A stretch of DNA of 64,000 bases from Choanephora cucurbitarum. Taxonomy: Eukaryota; Mucoromycota; Mucoromycetes; Mucorales; Choanephoraceae. The position numbers and the translations under genes were made by a program. The notes beneath the pieces are model-generated. The model did not search any database. It worked only from the letters and a program-made list of their open reading frames with translations, and was not told the origin of the DNA. Below are positions 22,038 through 32,900 of this stretch, one piece after another. The stretch lies in contig JAIWNI010000035.1 in the NCBI GenBank assembly GCA_025331435.1, positions 186,001 through 250,000 of the forward strand, in the 5' to 3' direction. Positions within the stretch are counted from its first letter, which is position 1, and every line of letters starts with the position of its first letter.

Positions 22038-23480
22038 TTAAAGCAAGGAGCAAAATTCATCTATTTTGTCTTCTAACCATTCCCAACGCTTCATACCAAC
22101 TACCCACTCTGTTGGCAGCTGACTGTAACCAAATCTCGCACCCAACATAGCACCTGCAGCTGCGGCGTTTGTGTCCGCTTCTCCGCCTTGCATGACAACA
22201 TCCATGAGCATCTTTTTGAAATACTCTGTCTCCATATGCGGAGGAACCTCTCTTGTCAAGCAAAAGAGAGCAGTACCAAGACATTTAAAGCTATCCTTGC
22301 AACTATGCACATCATCCAATTCGAATTCGGAGATTGACCGAGGCAAGATGCAGCAATCTGAAAGCTGATGATAATACTTTTGCATCTGTGTCATATCTGT
22401 CTCCGGTGTGATGAACAGCGGATCAGTTTGTGGGGCAATCAACATGGATTTGTTGGTTTCTATCACATTCTGCACAAGTGCATTCATTCGCTGATCCACA
22501 GGAAGTCCATCTATAAAATAGCTGGCTTCAGGTGATAGAGTGGTTTGATAACTAGGTTTAGGCGATTGATTTACTTCTATTTCGAGGTCTTGTCCTCTCA
22601 ATAGTCTGTAGCATGTTAGCAGAATCATATTATAAGAAGACTAGATTTCTTTTACCTTGCAACCAGAGTAGACATTACAACACATGATATAAGGCAGCGT
22701 GGATCAGGATGTGTGATACGGCAGCACTCAGCAGTATTCTCAATCACAGTTGTACCATCCCAGAACTTAATGGCGCCTAAAAGTGGTGCTCTAACGATTG
22801 ACCCATTTGCCCCCCTCAAAGTGTTTTCTGATTTCCAAATCTCTACTGCTGCTTGTTGCTTTTTTTTAGAAAAAATAATGAATAAGCACCAGTTAGTGAA
22901 AAATATGTGAGAATAAGACTTACAGGACTTGTTTTGTATGTAGGATTTGCTAATACTGCTTGATTGGTTTTGTTGATACCTATTGGTGGTTTCTGTAAAT
23001 CCTTGATACCCTGTTTTCCATAAGCATATAATCTGTTTGCAAAATCTTTCGGCAGGAAATGCCCACTATTTTCGAAGACGGATTCCATAACTAACAATAT
23101 CTGTTCAGCATCATCGCCAAAGTCACTGAGTAAAAAAAAGTGCATCAGTTTTGTTTCGCTGTTTCTAAGCAGTTGGCAATTTATTCCCCTACTTTACTTT
23201 TCGTCAAATTTAGATCGGTATTCATCGCGATGGAAAGGTATGCCTTCCTCATCCATGCCAAATCGTATTGGTCCGCTCCTATAGATCTGTTTGATTTCAG
23301 ATTTTGATAATCCTTCAGTTGCTATTCCTAAACTATCGCCCAAAAGAGCACCTAAAAACAAATACAATGTCAATATCGTGAATAGAAATAAACAAACTAC
23401 TACTTACCAAAGATTAGCCCTTTGACTTTATCTACAATTGCTGTTGTTTCTAATTTCGAACATCCTGATGGAACTCGCAT
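22038..23480 (-). CDS. ADP-ribosylglycohydrolase (DraG/ARH) family protein
   Basis: Five exons: 23480..23408, 23351..23198, 23125..22924, 22858..22656 and 22605..22038, giving 399 residues. The family removes ADP-ribose from proteins or related substrates with two Mg ions bound by acidic residues. The fold signature is present: GLIFGALLGDSLGIATEG at the N-terminus, a first metal motif DFGDDAEQ (about 77-84), a Gly-Ser segment GANGSIVRAPLLGA, and the second metal motif GGEADTNAAAAGAMLGARFG (about 351-370). In many fungal homologues the last motif reads G-G-D-A-D-T-N, so Glu353 replaces Asp here. The usual T-D-D-T of bacterial DraG is also changed. The protein may be active with altered metal binding or may be divergent. 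The substrate cannot be told from sequence. The ATG at 23480 gives the first in-frame Met. Confidence 0.88.
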
Positions 23481-24905
23481 ATTGTCTTTTCTGTTTTGTC
23501 TATTATTACTTAATAAGATAGAGAAAAAAAGAGCTTTCATTGTATTGATGGAGAGTACCTTAGTTTTTCTATTTATCTGCTCTTTATCTCTATAATTCTA
23601 AAGAGTAATTTGTTTTAGGCAGTAGAAAAATAAAAGCAAAAAAAGAAGAAGAAGAAAAATCAAGGAGGGAAGGAAGAGTGAAAGAAAAGAAAGTGGGAAG
23701 AGAAAGAAAGAGAGAGAGAGAGAGAGAGAGAAAGCATAGGTCTGACATTTTCGAATCAGCATGCAAGTAGATTAAAAGTCCTATTTTGTCATCCGCATGA
23801 TGTACAAGAATAAATTAGCGTTTTCAGAATGCTTACTATAGTATGATTCTATTTCATAGTGCATAAAGGACCACAACGCTTGAAATTAAACTCATAGACA
23901 TAATTATGTTCTTCATCATCTGCTGTAAGGATAGAGAGCAATGTCAAATCTCTGTGTTACTGAATGAAGGTACAGTCAACGTGATTAAAACCGCGTCATA
24001 GAGTGTTACATTTTGGTCTGTAAATGATTTATGGCCAAAAACAGAAATTTAACTCAAGACTAGAGGTATTCTGTTTCCAGAAAATCACAAATAAGCCCTT
24101 TTTGGTTTTTCCTTTATTTTATTGTTTCCTTTGCTACTTTCTCTTTTGCTTCTTATGCTATTACTTTCACTGTTGCTTTTGAGACTTCTACATAACACAG
24201 ATAACATATGGAGATACAGACACAAGGACAAGAGGCGGCTTTTCGTTCAATGTCGGTTTTTTAGATGTAGAAAGCAGAAATTTTCTAAGGTGTTCCTAGT
24301 AATTTTCTCCGCTATCTGTTTACATTCACATCAGATTTTTAGTGATTTCTGTGAAATACAGTTAAGGTTAAGCACATTCCTTTACAAATCATTTAAGACG
24401 TCTATTTTTCTCTATTTTTTTTTCTTACGCTATGGCAACATTTACTGAATACGAAAGCTAAGAGATTGATTAGGTAAAAAAGAAAAGAAAGAAAATGATA
24501 GACTAATTTACAAAATAGGTAATTGGTATGCCCAAATAAGGCAATAGTCTACTTTTTTTTGTTATGGTCAAAGCATCCAGGGTAACTTTCCCGGTCGACG
24601 CGGTTTTTGTATTTCTTTTTTTTAAACAGATTGAGTGAAGTTAACTACCTACTGACAACATGCATCGCTATAATAAGTTGTGTTTACCATTGTGATGGAA
24701 AGCAGTATCAAAACAATCATAAGAAACAATTTGATCGAGAATACAACGCTTCTATGGCTACAATGATGGCTACACAAAAAAAGAGTTGTTTCATGTTCAA
24801 ACACAAACAAAATAATAATGGAATGTATGTCTTTAATTCTTTTTCTTTAACGAAGCAAATAGGGGGAGGGGGTATAAAGAAATCTCTTTTTTGTTTTGGT
24901 TTGTT
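23481..24905. other. Intergenic with (GA)n tract
   Basis: Upstream region of the ADP-ribosylglycohydrolase gene. It contains a purine-rich block at about 23.63-23.73 kb including an uninterrupted (GA)n run at 23707-23731. The remainder is AT-rich with shadow ORFs only. Confidence 0.5.
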
Positions 24906-25907
24906 TTAGAGCCATGGTCTCCAGCTCTTATACTTTGTTGCTTCCTGTTGTCTCTTCTTTTCTTGCTGATCTTCATCCCACTGCTGAACATAAGCTGCTG
25001 CAGTTGCTAATATGTCCATTGGGGCCGAGTCAGGATGAAAAATAAGCTCATGAGGTAAGGAAGGAGATGAGGCTAATGAAGATTCTGAGGAAGATGAATC
25101 TAAGCAGGAGTTATTTGTTACCAAAGAAGGCATTGTTGTAGCTGTCGACCAATAATTAAATTTAACTCTTTTGTTCGTATAAGGATAATAGTGCTGCATG
25201 TGCTGTTGCTGTTGCTGCTCCTCTTGTTCTTGCAAGCGGATACGATTAACTTTTGCACGTCTATTTTGAAACCATACCTAATATTATTTTGTTTAGGTTA
25301 CACAATATTTATCACATGGCTAATTTACACCCCATTCAAAACAAGATGTATTTTTTTTTCTCTTTTTTTTAATAATGAAAATTTACCTGAACTTCACGAT
25401 TCGTCATATTGAGTTTTTTAGCAAGCTTTTCTCGCAATTCATGACTAGGCGTATCAGTTTGTTGAAACAACTCGCTTAAAAGACAGAATTGTTCTGGCGT
25501 AATTCTCTTTCTCTTTGGTTTATCAACTAATATTTATTGCTTGTTATTAAGATAAAAATTGATAAATGAAACCAATATTTTCTTACCTTCTTCCGACTTT
25601 TTTTGGCGCTTTATTTTGTTGTGTTGTGGGTATTCATCATTCAATCTGAAGGTTTTCATGGTATCAGGTAGCTCTTTGGTGCCAATTAAAGAAAAAACAG
25701 GGGAGATAAGAGAGAGAGAGAGAGAGAGAAAAGAAAGAGAGAAAAGAAAGAGAGAAAAGAAAGAGAGAAAAGAAAGAGAGAAAAGAAAGAAAGAGATCCT
25801 GTTGAACTTAAGGGATTGGCGCTTGCGAAAAAAAAATATGTTTTACCTTCCACAATAACCGTTGCCTCCGTTTCGACTCGAGATCTGGTATTAGCTCTCC
25901 GAGCCAT
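24906..25907 (-). CDS. Homeobox transcription factor
   Basis: Four exons: 25907..25847, 25673..25587, 25526..25387 and 25277..24906, giving 219 residues. The homeodomain is at about 54-109: KRKRITPEQFCLLSELFQQ for the N-terminal arm and helix 1, LREKLAKKLNMTNREVQ for helix 2 and the turn, and VWFQNRRAKVNR for recognition helix 3 with the invariant Trp98, Phe99, Asn101 and Arg103. An intron splits the domain exactly before the VWFQNRR codons, a common homeobox position. A Gln-rich stretch follows, then a Ser-rich C-terminus, possibly an activation region. It is a nuclear DNA-binding regulator with unknown targets. The start at 25907 is the first Met of exon 1. Intron 1 is unusually long (173 nt) because of a purine repeat. 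Confidence 0.88.
25705..25796. repeat. Polypurine GA / AAAGAGAG repeat in homeobox intron 1
   Basis: On the plus strand a (GA)n run is followed by about five units of AAAGAAAGAGAG-like sequence. On the coding (minus) strand this is a long polypyrimidine tract upstream of the intron's acceptor. Confidence 0.85.
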
Positions 25908-28900
25908 GCTTTAATTTAATTTTCAAATGGTGCAAGTTGTTCTCCTTTGTAATTTTTATTTTCTAAGCCGCGCTATAGCCTCTAAACTGAAATTTGTTGC
26001 CAAACTATGGCACAACACATTCCTAAAGAAATGAGGATATATTCAATTCAAGGTACGAAAGGCGTGTTTGTGCTATCAATTTGTCTTCTTTAAGCCGCGA
26101 AATTCTTCTACTCTACGAGGGGTGGTCTAACAAACATTCAAGTATTTATCTATCTAAATACATGACTTATAGATAGACTGAAACATCATTTAAGTGACCA
26201 GTTCCTCTTTGCAAAGGACAAAAGAAACTCGAGCGTTAGTTTGTGTGGCTAATTGATGCAGACATATATCTTATCTAGCAAGCCCTTTTTATTTCATCTA
26301 TTTTCGCATAAAAAAAAGAAAAAGCTTACATCCTTTTTCTCAAAAAGATGCCAAGTAAGACAATGGATTTGGTAGATCTCAAAGCCAGAGTAGATACTAC
26401 ATAGCCTCTGTGCTGGGGGAATCAACTGTACATTGCGCATCAGGTATACAGATAACTATGTTCAGCATGAAATTAAATACTTGCAACACAAACTATCATA
26501 AGAAAAAGTAGAACAGACACTGATTACTTGTAGATTTAAAACAGGAAGAAAGAAAAAAGCCCCAAATCAAAGTTTGCTGATCCCGACTTACCCAGAAAGC
26601 ACTATATGATGTTCACAGGAACAGTTACCTACAGTGCCTCAAGAGTTAATATTAAAAATACTTTGGTAACAATAATCACATGAGATGCAAATAGACATTT
26701 AAGGCATAAAGGTAAAGCCGATTTGCAGTGGACCCTAATGAGCGGAGATAGTTTAAGATATAAACCGTACTAGAGCGGGAGCAACATATGTAGTGGGGGT
26801 GGGGGTACGACCTACAAGAGTAATAGTACAGACGACGTGATATGGTCCCATCTTTAAACTGATGATCTTTTTTTTTTTCTTAAACAGCTCATTATTCCTA
26901 TCTGCTTGAGATACAAAAGGGCCTTAAATACACTTTTCTTCTTGAGATATCAACTTTACTGTATGTAAAATGAAGTCATATTTTGATTTGTTTTGATATC
27001 ATGATCCTTCTAAACTCTAATTGAATTCTCGTATATAAGTTGCCTATATCCCATTTGTAGACATTGGAGGCAAGGTACTCAGCAGTGATACTTATAAGTA
27101 GTTCTTGTATGAACAACTTATACGAGATTGCTTCAATTGGTGGATTCTATTTATGTACAAACTTTAATTGATCCGAGTGTTTCAACTATTTTCATCATCC
27201 CTAAACATCAAAACAATTGAGATTGTGGTTTTTTCTGAATTCCAACATGGCGTGAAGAAAAAATAATCCTAAATAGTCACTCATGAACTCCTAACTAGTG
27301 ATCTGATCTATGGCTGTACGAAGAAATGATAGCGACAGGACGAAAGCCTGTACTGTTCATTTTTCTTATTATACTGTAATTAAGCTGTAATGCTTTCGTG
27401 TTTTTTTGGCAAGCATATCGGGACTAGCATACGAACAATATGAGTGTGTATTTTTCTAGGTACATCATAAAGTTGTTCTTTTAAGCTCAATTTCAAGACG
27501 TTTCACTCATCTTCATTATAAGGAAAAAGAAAAAATCTTGTAAGCAAAAAGTAGAAACGCGAAAGCATAAATCAGCCAATATTTGTCAAAAACTTGAGGC
27601 GAGAAGAAAATGAATAAAGTTAAAGTTTGAATGAGTCATATCTTTGCAGGAATTATATGGTATAGCTCTGTAGAAATCATGACAGAACTGAAGTCGTATT
27701 GTAACATTAAAGGAACACAGAATGAGGGACAAGTGCGTAATGCACAAACATCTTTTTCTTAGATACTCAATAAGATAATCTCAGAAATTCCCTTCCATCC
27801 CAAAAAAACTTAATATCCTTTTTACTTTGGCACAGTCTCTTTTTCTTTAAAAAAAAAATAAAGTAAAATACGTACTCTCAACAGAGAAAGGGTTGATGGA
27901 CAAAGAACTGGGGCGAAGTGAGAGATATCATTGCAAACACAGTCAAAAACCTATCAATAATGTTGGCCACTTTGATATGCAGGCAAAATAATAGACTCAG
28001 TCAAATTATCTGTTGTATCAATATTTCATATGATTTCAATCTTGCCATAATAAACGTTAGATCAGATAGTTTGGGTTAATTTAAACGTATTCAGTTCAAT
28101 AAAATCAAGCCAAACTGTGCTATACAGCAAAAGGAAAGAGTTGTGATAGTATAAGACGCACGTGTACATAACAAGCAAGTGGCTTGCCATGTGCGTGACA
28201 TTCAATGCTAATAAGCCTTGTATGGATCTTAGCTTTTTCTGCAAACAATGGTAATCTGCATTAAATAATTATTCTAAATAAGACAAGAGAAATTTAGCCC
28301 ATAAAGATACACCAATTAAGAAATGTCAATTTTATTATCTAAACCCACGTTATTGATCTCAGTCTGAACTTTGTTTCAAGGCCGATAACGTGAAGGATTT
28401 TAAGACTATTTGATGGTGCCATTAAGTTCTGACACTCAATGAATAAGGGCAGTGATTGATAATCACTCTACGCTTTTCTGTAGGATAGTCACTATATCTG
28501 TACATGGGAATAAGTAGAAAGAGAGATAGAGTATAAAGGTGCTTATTGTGGCTACCAATAAGCGAATAGCATTGGCTAATCGTTTTATTGATGTTTAAAT
28601 AGAGTGAAAGTTTTTTTTTAGACTAAGAAGAAAATGCAACGTCACTATGCGTTTAATAGGTTTCAAATCATAACTTATGAACCACTGCAGAAATGAGAGT
28701 CTTTGACTCTAATTAGTCATGTGCAAAATTTACCTGATGTCTAGCAACGGACAAAGAAAATAAAGCTTCTGAGGGTGACGTAGAAAACTCAAGTATGGAC
28801 AGGTTAACAATTGTTCTTCGTACCTGAAAATAGAGTATCATCATGTCAAACAATCATATGGCTCATGAGTAACATCAGTGATCCCCACACACCTATCTCA

Positions 28901-29109
28901 GGTATAGCAAATGTATTTGTATGAATACATTGCTATGCATCGCCGAGATCCAGAAAGAAATAGTAGTAGTGGAGCAGCTGTTGTTGATCCAAATAGATAA
29001 GTAGGACAATGATATTGAAAAGTGTTGAACACCAAATGTATACATCAGTACTCAAAATATGCAACCTCTATCTAAACAAGAAGTAAACTGATGTCTTCAA
29101 TTGAGCTCG
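25908..29109. other. Gene-poor intergenic region
   Basis: About 3.2 kb with no ORF or joined exons I can support. A few short frames near 26.35-26.7 kb have mild coding flavour with several stops and may be a relic. A G-run (GTGGGGGTGGGGG) lies at about 26.79 kb. No tRNA, rRNA or inverted repeat seen. Confidence 0.4.
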
Positions 29110-29220
29110 TCAGATAGCCTTCTTGTACAGAGAGATAGTGGTCACGATGAACGGCAATGCACCAAATAAGCCATCCTGATATCGTAACCCATTGCTTGTT
29201 TTACTAGCATAAAGATATTT
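29110..29220 (-). other. Candidate C-terminal exon, unrecognised
   Basis: After a CTGTAG acceptor (29223-29221) the minus strand reads 36 clean codons, KYLYASKTSNGLRYQDG then LFGALPFIVTTISLYKKAI, to a TGA. The hydrophobic, protein-like ending is notable, but I could not build a consistent upstream gene: frames change several times between 29.28 and 29.65 kb. It could be the end of a small membrane protein gene or a pseudogene. Confidence 0.25.
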
Positions 29221-29689
29221 CTACAGAGAGATTGAGTTTGCCTACTGGTTGTATGACGAATATAGCATGGTACAAACATATCAAAACTTTATCTGATCTT
29301 AGCAATAGTATCCATTGTTTCAGTACAGACATAGTCAGAGTGATACGTAAGCTCAAAAAAGAAGGATAATGATAAAGTGAGTTTGACCTCTTTGGCTTTA
29401 CTCTTTTCGGCCTCTTTGCTTTTTGCCTTAACTGTTAAGGGTGTGATCTTGGACGTTAAAGAGACCTGACATCTTGGTGCTTGAATGGCAATCAACGAGG
29501 TTGGTGATGCCGTTCAGTACCTTAATGAGCACACAGCATAACATAAGCCACTATTTGTTCGTCAATCTCTCTAGTGAGCCCTCCAAAGCTCCTTCTGTAT
29601 AAATTCTGTCCGGCAGCAACAAACAGTTGGACTCACCGAAATAAAGCTATGGTGTGCCCATTTTTAGGAATCCAAAACTTGAGATCCGG

Positions 29690-29974
29690 TATATATAGAC
29701 TTTGATTTTCCCCCCTTTATTTCTTTTTCTTTTCTTTTTTTTTCTCTCTCTCTCTCTCTCTATATCCATATTCTTTTTCTTTTTTTGTTGTCAGGCAAGA
29801 AAAAAAAAGATTGTATCATTCACAGAAAGGGCAGTGTGTCACATAAAATCTTATTAAGTTTCCTTCGTTTCTCCCTCCCGCTTTTTTTTTCTCTTCTCTC
29901 ACTCACTCACTCTCTTTTTTCTGTGAAAAAGAAAGAAGAAATCACCTTTACATAATTACAAAGAAGAGTGGGTA
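29690..29974 (+). promoter_or_regulatory. Core promoter and pyrimidine-rich leader of the HAMP kinase
   Basis: A TATA-like TATATATAG lies at 29690-29698. It is followed by about 240 bp dominated by C and T on the plus strand, including a (CT)n run around 29740-29762 and CTCACTCACTCACTC near 29.90 kb. The ATG is at 29975. Pyrimidine-rich leaders of this type are usual for highly transcribed fungal genes; the start site is inferred. Confidence 0.5.
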
Positions 29975-32900
29975 ATGAAACGTTCTAGTACTGGAGATAA
30001 TTCACCAATAATTAAAAAGAAAGTTCGTGATAATACCACAGAAGAAGAACCCATCACAACAGATATTTTTTCGCCCATTCCTTCTGCAAACATGACACAT
30101 ACAACCCACACTGCAAGTGACTCTAATACATCACCTGCAGGCAGTATGAGTGTGATTCGTTATGTTTACGGTCTTGTACATAATTTAGAACAAGGAAACA
30201 TCGACCATTGTTTATCTCATTCCATAGACTCCTCTCAGTTTGACGAAACTCTAAGTGCGGCAGACACTGACTTGCTTAATGCACTTGATTCAAATCTCAA
30301 GAAGATTGCTCAACGTCAGTTGCAATTGGAGACAGAAAATCTTAGGAGTCGCATTATGATACAGCAGCAACATCAGCTTCTGACAGCCTCTAATCACGAA
30401 GAAAAAGACCATAGTGAGTCAAGCAAGGGACCAAGTCAAGAGGACAAAGAAAGGACAACGAACACTACACCTGAAGATAGTTTAACATCCGTTCACGATT
30501 CTTCTTTGCTCGAAAAATTAGAAAATTCATACCGCGAAATGCCCAAAATTCCCCAACAGAAAGAAAAAGGTAGCAAAAACAAAAAGAAAAAGTTTATTTA
30601 GCATCGTCTCATTTTCTCTTTCGTATCAGCAAAAACCTCCACAAATAACGATTTAGCTGCCGGCCTCGCTTCTCTATCATCTCCTCCACCATTCACTATA
30701 TCATCTATCGCTACTGCTTATCCTGTCTATTTTGGTTCAACATCTTCCTCTGCTATATCATTCCCTGCCGCTGCTGTTCAGACAAGCTCTGACAACATTG
30801 TATGCCCTGACTGTGTTATTCAAGCTGTTACTGTCGCCTGTGGTGTCTTTAACGGTGATTTAAATGGACGTATTACTTGTAAACATGAACGTTGTGTTGC
30901 TGGCACAAACGTCGAATCGGATGCCCCTATTAATACCTTAAAAAATGCCATTAATGCAATGGCCGACCAACTTCAAGGAATTACTGATGAAGTCAATTCA
31001 GTGGCTCATGAAACCGCTGTCAATGGCAAACTTGGTATTCAATGTAGCATCAAAGAAAAGAAAGGCTTATGGAAAGATTTTGTTGTCAACCTTAATCTAA
31101 TGACCAGAAATCATCTTGAGCAAGTGCGTGATATTGCTGATGTCTCACAAGCAATTGCTAGAGGTGATTTAAGTAAGGCAATGACCGCTCCTGTACGAGG
31201 TGAAACCTTATTGCTCAAGAACACATTCAACACAATGGGTAAGAATTTTTTTTGTCGAATTATCAAACCAGTGTAGCTCATCACTTTCTTTTCCTTGGTA
31301 GTAAACCAATTGAACTTGTTTGCTTCTGAAGTCTCAAGAGTGGCTCACGAAGTTGGTACTGAAGGTAAACTAGGTGCACAAGCCAAGGTACAAGGTGCAG
31401 ACGGTATTTGGAAAGAGTTGACAGACAATGTCAACACAATGGCTGCTAATCTTACGAATCAAGTGCGAGATATTGCTCAAGTTTCGAAGTCGGTAGCTCG
31501 AGGTAATTTAACCAAAAAGGTCACTGTGGAGGTTAGGGGTGAAATGCTGGATTTAAAAAACACCATTAACACCATGGTGGATCAAGTAAGTGTACCTCAA
31601 TCTAATGTCACTTCCCTAGACTAACCATTTTTGGAAACCAGTTATCCATATTTGCAACCGAAGTGACACGTGTGTCTCTAGAAGTTGGAACTGAAGGAAA
31701 ATTGGGTGGTCAAGCAATTGTTAAGGATGTTGCTGGTACCTGGAAAGATTTAACAGATAATGTCAACACAATGGCAACCCGGCTTACCGATCAGATGCGT
31801 GACATTGCAGTAGTCGCTAAAGCTGTTGCGCAGGGTGACTTGTCTAAAAAGGTTAAGGCCAATGCACAAGGTGAAGTATTGGAACTCAAGAATACTATGA
31901 ATAAGATGGTAAGTTCATGATGCGCTTCTTCTTTTTTTATTTTAAAGAGAGAAAAATGGCTTATCTCCTAATTCCTTTCAGGTGGATCAATTGTTACTTT
32001 TCTCTGCTGAAGTGCGAAGAGTATCATTGGAAGTGGGTGTTGAGGGTAAATTAGGTGGTCAGGCTGTTGTCAAAGATGTTGGCGGTACATGGAAAAACCT
32101 AACGGATAACGTGAACCAAATGGCCGCCAATCTAACCAATCAAGTCCGATCTATTGCTGAAGTAACTAAAGCTGTAGCAAACGGTGACTTATCAAAGAAG
32201 ATTGAAGTAGAAACCAGAGGAGAAATTCTCGACCTCAAGAACACAGTAAACGACATGGTGGATCAACTAAGAGTCTTTGCATCCGAAGTAACGCGTGTGT
32301 CTCGTGAAGTAGGAACCGAAGGCAAGCTAGGAGGAGAAGCTATTGTGCCAAGTGTCAGCGGAACTTGGAAGGATTTAACGGACAATGTCAATACCATGGC
32401 TGCCAACCTTACGACCCAAGTACGTTCTATCGCCGAGGTAACCAAAGCTGTTGCCAAGGGAGACTTGTCAAAAAAAATCTATGTTGAGACACAAGGTGAA
32501 ATACTTGACCTTAAGAATACAGTCAATAACATGGTGGATCAGCTGAATGTATTTGCTGCGGAAGTCACAAGAGTAGCTAAAGAAGTAGGCACAGAGGGCA
32601 AGCTAGGAGGTCAAGCGCTAGTGCCAAATGTCGATGGTACTTGGATGGATCTTACAGTGAACGTAAACCATATGGCCACCAACTTGACTAATCAAGTACG
32701 TTCAATTGCTGAGGTGACAAAAGCCGTAGCTCTTGGTGATTTGTCCAAAAAGATTGAAGTCGAGTCTGGTGGTGAAATCCTGGATTTGAAAAACATCGTG
32801 AATAACATGGTGGATCAGTTGAGAGTGTTCGCTTCAGAGGTCACGAGAGTGTCGAAGGAAGTCGGTACAGAGGGCAAGTTAGGTGGGCAAGCTGTTGTAC

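Noticed and set aside
26341..26700. Short coding-like frames in the 26-kb region as a retroelement relic
   Set aside because: Several stops, no reverse-transcriptase or integrase motif, and no repeats at the borders.
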